Source of the DNA: Glaciecola sp.
Lineage (GTDB): Bacteria; Pseudomonadota; Gammaproteobacteria; Enterobacterales; Alteromonadaceae
Direction of reading: 5' to 3'
Length of the DNA stretch: 64,000 bases
Assembly (NCBI GenBank): GCA_023268935.1
Contig: JALRKK010000099.1
Coordinates: 1 to 64,000 of the forward strand
Below, piece by piece: positions 19,272 to 27,374 of the stretch; the first letter of the stretch is position 1, and every line of letters starts with the position of its first letter. A program made the translations under genes and the position numbers. Under the pieces are notes generated by a model, which had not been told where the DNA came from, made no database searches, and saw only the letters and a program-made list of their open reading frames with translations.

Positions 19272-19457
19272 TTGAAACCAAGTCTTTGGCAAGTTATCAA
19301 ATCCGTTGCGGCAAGTGCCATTGGGGTACAATCCCAGGCTAATTACGAACAAGATGGTAAAGCAAATTCTTTTGTGCCTTATCTCATTGTTGGAGTTATT
19401 TTTGTATTGTGTTTCATTGCGACCTTGGTTGTTTGGGTCAAGGCAATGTTAGCTTGA
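19272..19457 (+). CDS. DUF2970 family small membrane protein
   Basis: About 61 residues with an N-terminal SLWQVIKSVAASAIGVQSQ motif and one C-terminal membrane segment (PYLIVGVIFVLCFIATLVVW). This is the signature of DUF2970, a short proteobacterial family of unknown role. Translation probably starts at the TTG at 19272, seven bases after GAGG (19261-19264); a TTG at 19269 is also in frame. The stop abuts the dam stop on the opposite strand with no gap. Confidence 0.72.
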   Translation: MKPSLWQVIKSVAASAIGVQSQANYEQDGKANSFVPYLIVGVIFVLCFIATLVVWVKAMLA

Positions 19458-20285
19458 TTAAGCGCTATAGATCGCAAGCAATTCCCTTACTTTTACCCTA
19501 CCTTGAGCAAGACGTGAAATTGAGCGATGAACCTGTAAGCGTTTTATCCGAGTGGCTTCCGCGTAGAGTTGACGCGTTTCTGAAATATCGTGATTTGAAA
19601 TAACGGTTGTAATGCCATTTGTTTGGGCGCGTTTAGCACAATCTACTAGACGCATTTGCTCAGAATGTGAAAAAGAATTCCCTGCATAAGCGGTAAAATG
19701 GGCCGTCACTGTAAGAGGGGTATAAGGCGGATCACAATAAATCACATCACCTTCTTGGGCTTGTGCAAAGACATCAGCAAAATCCCCTTGCATCAACTGA
19801 GCCGATTGCAATTTGGTCGACATCTGGTGTAGTTCAGGTTCAGGATAATACGGTTTTTTATAGCGGCCAAATGGTACGTTGTAACCACCTTTGGAGTTAT
19901 AACGACACAAGCCATTAAAGCCATGACGGTTGAGATACAAAAATAAGCACGCGCGGCGAAATGGTTCACTACAGTCATTAAACTCATCTCTCAAGGCATA
20001 ATAAGACTCTGCAGAATTGTGTTCTGGAGTGAACATATCACTAGTTGCATCGATATAACGAGAAATGTCAGATTTGAGTGCTTGATAAAAACCGACCAAG
20101 TCCGCATTCATGTCATTGAGCAAGTACGATTCATAATTTGTATTTAAACAAACAGAACCGCCACCGACAAAAGGCTCGATTAAGCGATTAATGCCGCGTT
20201 TTGGAAGACAGCGTTGGATCTCTGGAACTAACTTTTTTTTGCCACCGGCCCATTTTAAACATGCGCGGTGTTTAGTTATTCTCAT
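19458..20285 (-). CDS. dam: DNA adenine methyltransferase (GATC)
   Basis: 275 residues, a D12-class N6-adenine methyltransferase modifying GATC and involved in mismatch repair strand choice and replication timing. AdoMet-binding motif: LKWAGGKKKLVPEI near the N-terminus, then FVGGGSVCLN. The catalytic motif is DPPY in DVIYCDPPYTPL (about 183-194). The position after aroB and before rpe is the conserved one. The ATG overlaps the last 14 bases of the damX remnant, so the original damX-dam translational overlap is still visible. Confidence 0.97.
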   Translation of the reverse strand: MRITKHRACLKWAGGKKKLVPEIQRCLPKRGINRLIEPFVGGGSVCLNTNYESYLLNDMNADLVGFYQALKSDISRYIDATSDMFTPEHNSAESYYALRDEFNDCSEPFRRACLFLYLNRHGFNGLCRYNSKGGYNVPFGRYKKPYYPEPELHQMSTKLQSAQLMQGDFADVFAQAQEGDVIYCDPPYTPLTVTAHFTAYAGNSFSHSEQMRLVDCAKRAQTNGITTVISNHDISETRQLYAEATRIKRLQVHRSISRLAQGRVKVRELLAIYSA

Positions 20286-20847
20286 CAGTTACGAGTATTT
20301 CACGTTGTACTGCAAGACTTGATTGAGCAAATGGCCCCGCAGCAATGATTTCTGGTGGCAATGAGTTTACAATGCTGAGCGCCTCTTGCCTAGTTGCAAA
20401 ATCAATATTGAGCAGCAGAACATACCAAGTGCCTCCGAATTTTAGGGTTTGATACAGGCATGCTTGATCCTGTAAGGCATGAGTTTTAACGTATTGCATG
20501 ATTGCACCGTGGTCTTACATACCGACTAATTGCAATAACCAAACGTCATTAAGCAAACTGAGCAACACGTCATTATCGAACATATTTTGTTCTAAGCTTC
20601 ACTCCAGGAACTGGCTAAAGACTTTTTTAGCATCAGTAACGTTCTAAGAAGGTTCTGTTTTGGTCACGTGTACGTCAGCTGATCACCAATACTGCAAAGA
20701 AAGCAATAATAGTTGCTTACTGTTGCGAGCCGCTATGGCTTGTCGTCCCGCCTTCGTCCAATTTTGCTCTGCAAATAATATGACATTGAGATATTGTTTA
20801 TGCTTGGTAAAACGAGACTGCAACACCAAATCCCAGAGACCGTTATG
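20272..20847 (-). pseudogene. damX: damX remnant: truncated and broken by four in-frame stops
   Basis: Read in a single frame from just after the aroB stop, the minus strand gives a DamX-like ATPase fragment (GLWDLVLQSRF, LNVILFAEQNW), a basic plus hydrophobic stretch resembling the membrane segment, and a C-terminal SPOR domain (DVWLLQLVGM, then YQTLKFGGTWYVLLLN, ATRQEALSIVNSLP, PFAQSSLAVQREI). Stops interrupt this frame at 20683-20685 (TGA), 20644-20646 (TAG), 20599-20601 (TGA) and 20515-20517 (TAA). The N-terminal two-thirds of a normal DamX is gone. The last 75 codons (20272-20499) remain open from an internal ATG but contain only part of the SPOR fold. The aroB-damX-dam position supports the identity. 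Confidence 0.8.
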
Positions 20848-20848
20848 G

Positions 20849-21916
20849 TTAAGCCCCTAAAATTTGTGTTAAAATTTCAGTATTAACTGCGTCGGTAACA
20901 ATCGCCGAACCAATGCCGGTAGGTAAAATATAGCGTATGTTACCCGCTTGTACCTTTTTGTCGTGTGCCATATGTTTTACATAGGTTTGATAGTTCATAC
21001 CTTCAGGACCGACAATGGGTAAGTCAAACGCCTCAAGTAGGGCCTCAACGCGTCGACAATCTAACGCGGTAACCATGTTGTGCGCCATAGCTACCTTTGT
21101 GGCAATATTAATACCAGCTGCAACGGCTTCACCATGTAACCAGTTGCCGTAGCCCATTTCGGCTTCAATAGCATGACCAAAGGTATGTCCTAAATTAAGC
21201 AAGGCACGCAGTCCACGCTCTTGCTCGTCCTGTGCCACAATCTCGGCTTTAATGGCGCAACAGCGCTCAATAGCATAGCGCAAGGTTGGTAAATCTAAGG
21301 CTTTCAGGGAGGCCGTGTTTTGTTCCAACCAGGCAAAAAATGCTCCATCGTAAATCACACCGTATTTAATAACTTCGGCCATCCCGGCAGCAAATTCTCT
21401 TGCAGGCAAAGTATTCAATGTTTTAGGGTCGATGAACACCGCTTTGGGTTGATAAAAAGCGCCTATCATATTTTTGCCAAGCGGATGATTGACGGCTGTT
21501 TTACCCCCTACCGATGAGTCGACTTGTGATAACAATGTCGTTGGCATCTGGATAAAATCAATTCCGCGCTGAAAGCAAGCCGCGGCAAAACCAGTAAGAT
21601 CGCCAATAACCCCGCCACCTAAAGCGATTAACGTGGTATCTCTCGAGGCATGTTGCTCCAGCAGAAACGTCTGGATTTGCTCAAAGCGCGTCAAGTCTTT
21701 GTATTGCTCGCCGTCTGGTAATACGATATGCGATACAGCAAAACCGTCTAACGCGTTTTCAACTTGCTTTAAGTACAAAGGCGCAATGGTTTCGTTCGTG
21801 ACGATGACGACTTTATTGGTTTTCACTAAAGGTGAAATGGTTGCTTGGTTTAAGCAATCTGGAGAGATGATAATGGGGTAGCTACGCGCCCCAAGTTCAA
21901 CGGTAAGAGTGTGCAT
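20849..21916 (-). CDS. aroB: 3-dehydroquinate synthase
   Basis: 355 residues, the NAD- and metal-dependent second enzyme of the shikimate pathway. Recognisable blocks: [45 protein letters not shown] and [13 protein letters not shown], the last with metal-binding histidines. It is 28 bases downstream of aroK, the usual aroKB pair. The stop is followed immediately by the damX remnant. Confidence 0.98.
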   Translation of the reverse strand: MHTLTVELGARSYPIIISPDCLNQATISPLVKTNKVVIVTNETIAPLYLKQVENALDGFAVSHIVLPDGEQYKDLTRFEQIQTFLLEQHASRDTTLIALGGGVIGDLTGFAAACFQRGIDFIQMPTTLLSQVDSSVGGKTAVNHPLGKNMIGAFYQPKAVFIDPKTLNTLPAREFAAGMAEVIKYGVIYDGAFFAWLEQNTASLKALDLPTLRYAIERCCAIKAEIVAQDEQERGLRALLNLGHTFGHAIEAEMGYGNWLHGEAVAAGINIATKVAMAHNMVTALDCRRVEALLEAFDLPIVGPEGMNYQTYVKHMAHDKKVQAGNIRYILPTGIGSAIVTDAVNTEILTQILGA

Positions 21917-21944
21917 GGGGCGTTTTGCTCATAATTTAACGATA

Positions 21945-22460
21945 TTAGTGACCGATTTTTTGCATGATCTGATTGGCAACCGCACGTGCGCTTTGCTCGT
22001 CAGTATCGACAATATAGTCTGCGACTTCTTCATATAATGGATTGCGCTCTTCGGCAAGTTTAGTTAGTACGATTTCTGGATCGTCTTCTTGTAATAGTGG
22101 ACGACGTTTGTCGCGCTGAGTACGGGCAACTTGCTTATCAATGGTTGTTTTGAGATAGACCACAATACCTCTGGCAGATAGGCGGTTGCGTACTGCTGAA
22201 TTAATAATAGAACCACCACCGGTTGCAAGCACAATACCTTGGCGGTCGGTTAACTCGTTGATCATTTCTGCTTCGCGTTTGCGGAAACCATCTTCCCCTT
22301 CGATGTCAAAGATCCATGAGATATCAGCGCCAGTTTTGCGCTCGATTTCTTGGTCAGAATCGAAGAATTCTAAATGTAACTCGTCAGCTAGATGGCGACC
22401 AATAGTGCTTTTGCCAGCACCCATAGGACCAACTAAAAAGATATTACGTTTTTCAGCCAT
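21945..22460 (-). CDS. aroK: Shikimate kinase I
   Basis: 171 residues when started at the ATG at 22460 ([19 protein letters not shown]); an in-frame extension upstream to 22526 is not typical of the family. Walker A is GPMGAGKST, the shikimate-binding Asp is in FFDSDQEIE, and ATGGGSI and the lid region RDKRRPLL are present. It phosphorylates shikimate with ATP. It follows pilQ by about 160 bases in the conserved pilQ-aroK-aroB order. Confidence 0.97.
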   Translation of the reverse strand: MAEKRNIFLVGPMGAGKSTIGRHLADELHLEFFDSDQEIERKTGADISWIFDIEGEDGFRKREAEMINELTDRQGIVLATGGGSIINSAVRNRLSARGIVVYLKTTIDKQVARTQRDKRRPLLQEDDPEIVLTKLAEERNPLYEEVADYIVDTDEQSARAVANQIMQKIGH

Positions 22461-22623
22461 ATCTGGATAATTCGCTTGTGAATGTGAAAGAAATGCTTGG
22501 GGCTCAGTAATGTTTAATCCCAGCACATGTCACGCCGTAGGCATGCTACGAGCCATGACGCCAATTTCCTCGTGAAATTTTCGAGACGCGAGATTATCTC
22601 AGTCTTAGCGCCAATGTTCAAGT

Positions 22624-24285
22624 TTAATCTGTGATAATTTTAGGTGTAACAAAGATCAATAACTCACGTTTTTGTTCAATATTGACTTCGTTTTTAAACA
22701 GCCCACCCACAATCGGCATATCCCCTAAGACTGGGACTTTGGCCACATCATCCGTACTAATTTGCTGAAAAATACCGCCTAACACGACCGTTTCGCCATT
22801 TTGTACCAATACTTGAGTTTTGATCTCTTGAGTATCAATCGCTACAGCAGGGCCTGTAGGAGTGGTAACCGTTTCTCCTCGGGTATCTTGTGTGACCGTC
22901 AGATCCAAAATAATCCGATTGTCCGGTGTGATATGTGGCGTGACTTTTAGGCTAAGTACAGCTTTTTTGAATTCTACCGACGTTGCTCCTGACGAGGTCG
23001 CTTGGACATACGGAATTTCAGTCCCTTGCTCTATGTATGCTTCTTGCTGATTGGCGACGGTAATGCGTGGACTGGCAATGATTTCACCTTTGTTTTCACT
23101 TTCTAATGCAGAAAGTTCAAGGTCTAAAATCGTCCCATCCATGAGTTTAGCTACTTGCAAGCCAATGCGTCCAGCGGGTGAAGTAACAGGAAGACTGACA
23201 TTGAGGCGTTGCGATAAATCCGCCTCACTACCAATGGTTGTGGCATTATTTGCCGCCGCGCTACCCGCAGTACGAAAACTCCCATTTTGGGCAGTTAGAC
23301 CCCACTGTACGCCCAATTGTTTATCTAAGTTGTCTCTGACAGTGACCATGCGAGATTCAATTCTGACCTGTTTTACCGGTACGTCCAGTGTTGCAAGGAG
23401 GGTTTCAATCACAGCAATGGAGTCATTGGTATCTCTGAGCAATAAGGTGTTGGTGCGTTCATCAACTGCCACAGAACCGCGTGATGACAAAAGACCGCCG
23501 TTAGCCGAGCGCAACAGAGTGGCCAAATCCGATGCTTTGGCATAATTGACGGCAATGTTTTTGTTGCTAAGAGGGACTAGCTGCTGGACTTGTTGTTGCG
23601 CTTGCAGTTCAGCGGTTTCTTGCGCATTGAGCTCATCTCGAGGCGCAATGAGTAAGATATTGCCTTGGATACGTTTGTCTAACCCTCGGATTTTTAGGAT
23701 CATATCCAACGCTTGATCCCATGGCACATTATTTAAGTTTAACGTTACGGCACCATTGACTGTATCCGTTGTGACTAAGTTAAAGCCATTGATTTGCGCA
23801 ATGATCTGCAGGACTTGACGAACCGGCACATCCTGAAAATCCAACGAAATTGGCTTACCGCTATAGCCTGCGACAAGTTGTGCAGTCAACGCCTGGTCTG
23901 GTTTGGCAACCACATCTATTAAGAGTTGATTACCGTTTTGATTCTGATTAATTGTTGCGGCTTTTTGATGACTAATGACGAGTTTGGCTGAACCGGATTC
24001 TTGGAAGGTTTCCAAAGCATCAACAAAGGTGGCAAACTGAGACACGTCAATGAGTACCAGTTGTTCTGGTGCCAGTGAGGTGTTGAGAAATGTCAGAGAA
24101 GTCTGTGTAGCTTCGCTCACCTGATTGACTCTTGGAGGCAATTCCGAAAAAGTCAGAGTTATTTGTCCAGCTTGATCATTTAAGCGTTTGTAATCCACTC
24201 CTAATAATGTATTAGCGAAAATCGGTGCCGCGAACAATGCCAGGGCAATAATCAATGAGCCAAAAAAAACGGAAAACCTAAACAT
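22624..24285 (-). CDS. pilQ: Type IV pilus outer-membrane secretin PilQ
   Basis: 553 residues, shorter than many PilQ proteins (about 700). A signal segment is followed by one AMIN domain (about 30-140), the STN/N0 domain with ISLDFQDVPVRQVLQIIA (about 146-195), an N1 repeat and the secretin barrel (about 310-550) with IEQGTEIPYV, GETVVLGGIFQ and a terminal VPVLGDMPIVGGLFK. The short length reflects a single AMIN region. It forms the outer-membrane gate for the pilus. The ATG overlaps the pilP end by eight bases. It is the last gene of pilMNOPQ. Confidence 0.96.
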   Translation of the reverse strand: MFRFSVFFGSLIIALALFAAPIFANTLLGVDYKRLNDQAGQITLTFSELPPRVNQVSEATQTSLTFLNTSLAPEQLVLIDVSQFATFVDALETFQESGSAKLVISHQKAATINQNQNGNQLLIDVVAKPDQALTAQLVAGYSGKPISLDFQDVPVRQVLQIIAQINGFNLVTTDTVNGAVTLNLNNVPWDQALDMILKIRGLDKRIQGNILLIAPRDELNAQETAELQAQQQVQQLVPLSNKNIAVNYAKASDLATLLRSANGGLLSSRGSVAVDERTNTLLLRDTNDSIAVIETLLATLDVPVKQVRIESRMVTVRDNLDKQLGVQWGLTAQNGSFRTAGSAAANNATTIGSEADLSQRLNVSLPVTSPAGRIGLQVAKLMDGTILDLELSALESENKGEIIASPRITVANQQEAYIEQGTEIPYVQATSSGATSVEFKKAVLSLKVTPHITPDNRIILDLTVTQDTRGETVTTPTGPAVAIDTQEIKTQVLVQNGETVVLGGIFQQISTDDVAKVPVLGDMPIVGGLFKNEVNIEQKRELLIFVTPKIITD

Positions 24286-24838
24286 TATCTTGTTCCAGCT
24301 GGATGTTATTTAGAGTTATGGTGGTACTTTGTTGGATAAAACAACCTGTTCCATCAGGGATCATTTGTTGGACTGTGATACTGCTTTTATCCACAGCAAT
24401 GATTTTGCCATGATATAGCCCAATGAAATCCCCGTTTTGAACTTTATGCACTTTACCATCGTTGGTCGTGAGTAATGCATAATGTCTTTGCGTGACGCTG
24501 GTATCATCTTGCAACTGAATAGTGCCTTGTAGTTGAATCGTATCAATGCCGTAGACTTCTAGAGGATCTTTGCTGCGAGTAAAATCAGGTGTTAAACAGT
24601 TTTTGAGTCGTTTTGCTGATTCGACTTGGGCAGCTTGCTCTAGTTGCGAAAAAGGACTGCGCAAGTGTTTTACCTCGTATTGCACACTAGGCACTGAAAC
24701 AAATTCGGGTGAAGGAGTAACCGGAGAAGATGGTTGAGTTTTGGCGCTCGCTACAAATACCTCTAGGTCGGTTAGATCGGTACTGCAACCGCTGAGCAAC
24801 CCAATTAATATAAAGCAAGTGAATACCTTTATTTTCAT
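24278..24838 (-). CDS. pilP: Type IV pilus assembly lipoprotein PilP
   Basis: 186 residues. The lipoprotein signal ends in LLSGC at residue 18, so the mature protein is tethered by lipid. A Pro/Ser-rich linker precedes the beta-domain (about 95-180) with the LRSPF motif and a QGTIQLQ strand. PilP links the inner-membrane PilNO complex to PilQ. It overlaps pilO by four bases at the start and pilQ by eight at the end, so translation is coupled. Confidence 0.94.
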   Translation of the reverse strand: MKIKVFTCFILIGLLSGCSTDLTDLEVFVASAKTQPSSPVTPSPEFVSVPSVQYEVKHLRSPFSQLEQAAQVESAKRLKNCLTPDFTRSKDPLEVYGIDTIQLQGTIQLQDDTSVTQRHYALLTTNDGKVHKVQNGDFIGLYHGKIIAVDKSSITVQQMIPDGTGCFIQQSTTITLNNIQLEQDNV

Positions 24839-25458
24839 TGCGATTCTCCTGCGTGAGCGATTTTGGTTGCATCACGATCGTTCGTGCGATAAGTCTGTGC
24901 TTGCATTTGCAGTTTTAAACTATTGTTGGAAAAATTAACCGTAAAATCATGCAAAGTCACGATGCGCGGCAAGTTCGCAATATTGGCAACAAATTGGCCA
25001 AACGCATGATACTGCCCGGTTACCTCAAGCTGAATTGGTAACTCAGTATAAAAGCTCTCGCGTTGTTCTGGTTGCCATTGCAAAAGTTGAAAGCGCAAGC
25101 CAGAAGTTGTCCCCACATAGGTGATGTCATCGAGCAATCCTGGAGTTTCGTTACTCGTTGGTAATGCCTTAAGCATCTGCGAAAAATCTTGTTCCAGTTT
25201 GGCAAATTGTGTTTGATATGCGGGTAAGTTTGATGCAATTCTTTGTTTCGCCAATAATTGCAAACGCAACTCGGTCTCAGTTAATTGACTTTGTTCTAAC
25301 AGTGGCAGCTTAGGCGACACAAGTAAGTAGCTGGCGAGTATCGTTACAAACACAACAACGCTTAAAGCAACCACAATACGCATTTCTTTGGGCCAGCGAT
25401 GTGCTTGATCAAAATCCAATTGGTTGAGTTTTTTGAGTTGCTGAAAGTCAAAGTTCAT
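24835..25458 (-). CDS. pilO: Type IV pilus assembly protein PilO
   Basis: 207 residues. One membrane segment (about 27-46) follows a short cytoplasmic N-terminus (MNFDFQQLKKLNQLDFDQAHRWP), then a coiled coil and a ferredoxin-like domain with PIQLEVTGQYHAFGQFVANI. PilO pairs with PilN in the alignment complex. It overlaps both neighbours by four bases. Confidence 0.94.
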   Translation of the reverse strand: MNFDFQQLKKLNQLDFDQAHRWPKEMRIVVALSVVVFVTILASYLLVSPKLPLLEQSQLTETELRLQLLAKQRIASNLPAYQTQFAKLEQDFSQMLKALPTSNETPGLLDDITYVGTTSGLRFQLLQWQPEQRESFYTELPIQLEVTGQYHAFGQFVANIANLPRIVTLHDFTVNFSNNSLKLQMQAQTYRTNDRDATKIAHAGESQ

Positions 25459-26054
25459 GGGTTTGTCTCTACTGCGGCTAGTGAATCAGCATGAGTGCTG
25501 GAAAGAGGGATTAACTCATGCGATAAGGATATGGTTAAGCGAAATTCACTCATTGCTTGAGAGGATTGCTTTGTTGCGGTCACTGAAGATAATTCGGATG
25601 ATATAAAGTAGATCGAGTCATTGAGATTGCGAATAAAAGTAGATAAGCGGTTGTTGGAATTGGTTTTTCCATCGATCAGAAGCGTATTATCTACTCGGCT
25701 CAAGTAAGTTAAGCGAATCCCTTCAGGAGTAAGCGTAACCAGTTCTGAAAATATCGTCGCCGTTGTATTACGCGAGCGTTGTAGTTGCTCAATTAACTGC
25801 ATCCGCTTGGCTAAGGCATCTCTTTTGATATTGATATATTGAATTTCACCAATATCTTTGTCGAGTTGATTGATGTGCTGAGTCAAAAAAGCATTGCGCG
25901 CCTCTTGCTGGATGATTTGGTAACTCAACCATTGCGAACCGGCCATAACAACAATCAAACAACTTATCGCAACGCCCACTAAGATGATTAAATACCGTTG
26001 CTTTTGCAGTAGGGCTTTCTTTTCACGCCACGGCAGAAGGTTTATCGATGACAT
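25455..26054 (-). CDS. pilN: Type IV pilus assembly protein PilN
   Basis: 199 residues. The short cytoplasmic N-terminus carries the PilM-binding motif INLLPWREKK (residues 4-13), followed by one membrane segment (about 22-44), a coiled coil and a ferredoxin-like domain. The motif is the family hallmark. It overlaps pilM by 13 bases and pilO by four, consistent with tightly coupled translation. Confidence 0.95.
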   Translation of the reverse strand: MSSINLLPWREKKALLQKQRYLIILVGVAISCLIVVMAGSQWLSYQIIQQEARNAFLTQHINQLDKDIGEIQYINIKRDALAKRMQLIEQLQRSRNTTATIFSELVTLTPEGIRLTYLSRVDNTLLIDGKTNSNNRLSTFIRNLNDSIYFISSELSSVTATKQSSQAMSEFRLTISLSHELIPLSSTHADSLAAVETNP

Positions 26055-27109
26055 GACAATAAACTCCCTGAAGATAAGCCATACGCCAAAGTAAACTGCG
26101 AACCATGGCGAGCCAACAGCTCAGTGGCTGCTTCATTCTTACATCTCAACTTTGCAACAGGGTTGAAGATATTAGTCTGCTGAGTGAGTTCATTGCCAAG
26201 TAATTTTTGGATATCGGGTAATTGTGATATCCCTCCGCTTAACCAAATGCATTGGCTCTTGCCCGATGAAAACGAATGCTGAAACAGCTGTAAAGCACGT
26301 TGACATTGCTGGGCACAGTGTGCAACAAAAATTGGATAGATTGAATCTTGCCAAGTCGGCTCAAGACTTCCCTCTAACAATGAATTGACTGTCGAATCAC
26401 GATCTAGTTGGTACGAAGCCATAATATCACTGACTAAACCGCTCAAACCAAATTGGTGTTCTTTGTGATATACAAGTTTATTATTGTAAAGTGCGCAGAT
26501 ATGCATCATTTCGTGACCGATATGAAACACAATGTCGACGGTATCAGCACATCCTGTGAGTTCGCTTTGCATGACATTGACCAGTGCATTGTATTCAACA
26601 TCTATCACAGTGGGTTCGAGTTTCTCTTCACGCAATAACGTGCATCGGGCATCGACTAACTCACGGTGCGCAGCAGTTAACAGAACATCGTCTTTACCCT
26701 GATGCGTTTTGCTGATACCCAAATGTTCAAAATCCAAATAAATCTCTTCAAGAGGAAATGGTAAAAAACTATCGACCTCGAGAAGGATTAGTTCTTCAAG
26801 TTCATATTCACTAAGCTGGGCTTCGATTTGCACTTTTTTAGAAATGACATGTGAGCCAGCGATAGCTAGTGCAACGTCACAATGGTGGGTTTTGATTTGA
26901 CGTTTGATTTTTTTTAATGCAAATGCAAGGGCGTCAAAGTTTTTGACTTTTCTATTGTGTAAGGCTTGGTCTGGTAACGCTTCAATGGCTGCGCTCAATA
27001 CACACAAACCGTCATTACTCGGTTGCAACAGTAATGCTTTTACAGAACTGGAGCCGATATCAATGCCTAGTAATGGTCTTTTTTTCTGGCTAAACCAAGA
27101 ACGCTGCAC
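26042..27109 (-). CDS. pilM: Type IV pilus assembly ATPase-fold protein PilM
   Basis: 355 residues with the actin/FtsA fold. Phosphate-1 motif: LLGIDIGSSSVKALLL (residues 13-28); DIVFHIGHEMMHIC and IWLSGGISQLPDI form later nucleotide-contact blocks. PilM is cytoplasmic and binds the PilN tail. The start is a GTG at 27109 with a strong GGAGG eight bases upstream, stronger than any other site in the operon. mrcA is divergent across a 265-bp gap. Confidence 0.95.
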   Translation of the reverse strand: MQRSWFSQKKRPLLGIDIGSSSVKALLLQPSNDGLCVLSAAIEALPDQALHNRKVKNFDALAFALKKIKRQIKTHHCDVALAIAGSHVISKKVQIEAQLSEYELEELILLEVDSFLPFPLEEIYLDFEHLGISKTHQGKDDVLLTAAHRELVDARCTLLREEKLEPTVIDVEYNALVNVMQSELTGCADTVDIVFHIGHEMMHICALYNNKLVYHKEHQFGLSGLVSDIMASYQLDRDSTVNSLLEGSLEPTWQDSIYPIFVAHCAQQCQRALQLFQHSFSSGKSQCIWLSGGISQLPDIQKLLGNELTQQTNIFNPVAKLRCKNEAATELLARHGSQFTLAYGLSSGSLLSCHR

Positions 27110-27374
27110 GTGTTAAACCTCCTGTAAAATACTAGGTAAAGAATATCCCCAGATAATTCACTAGGGATCCGCAAAATCACACTTAGGTAAACAAATATAT
27201 CCTTAAATGAGCGCGAGTTTGGCCAGTTTTGTGGCCAGTTTGCTAAGTTTGAGAACAAGAGACTGTTGCTTAACCTGAATCAAGGGTAAATCAAAGGCGA
27301 TAGAAGATGCAGTATGCAGAGCAAATGTGTAGAATAGCCCTGCAAATTCGGATGCGCTTAAGAGTAGTATTACC

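Noticed and set aside
20272-20499. A 75-codon open frame that could be called a small SPOR-domain gene
   Set aside because: The same frame continues upstream through several stops with DamX similarity and contains only part of the SPOR fold, so it is the tail of the damX remnant.
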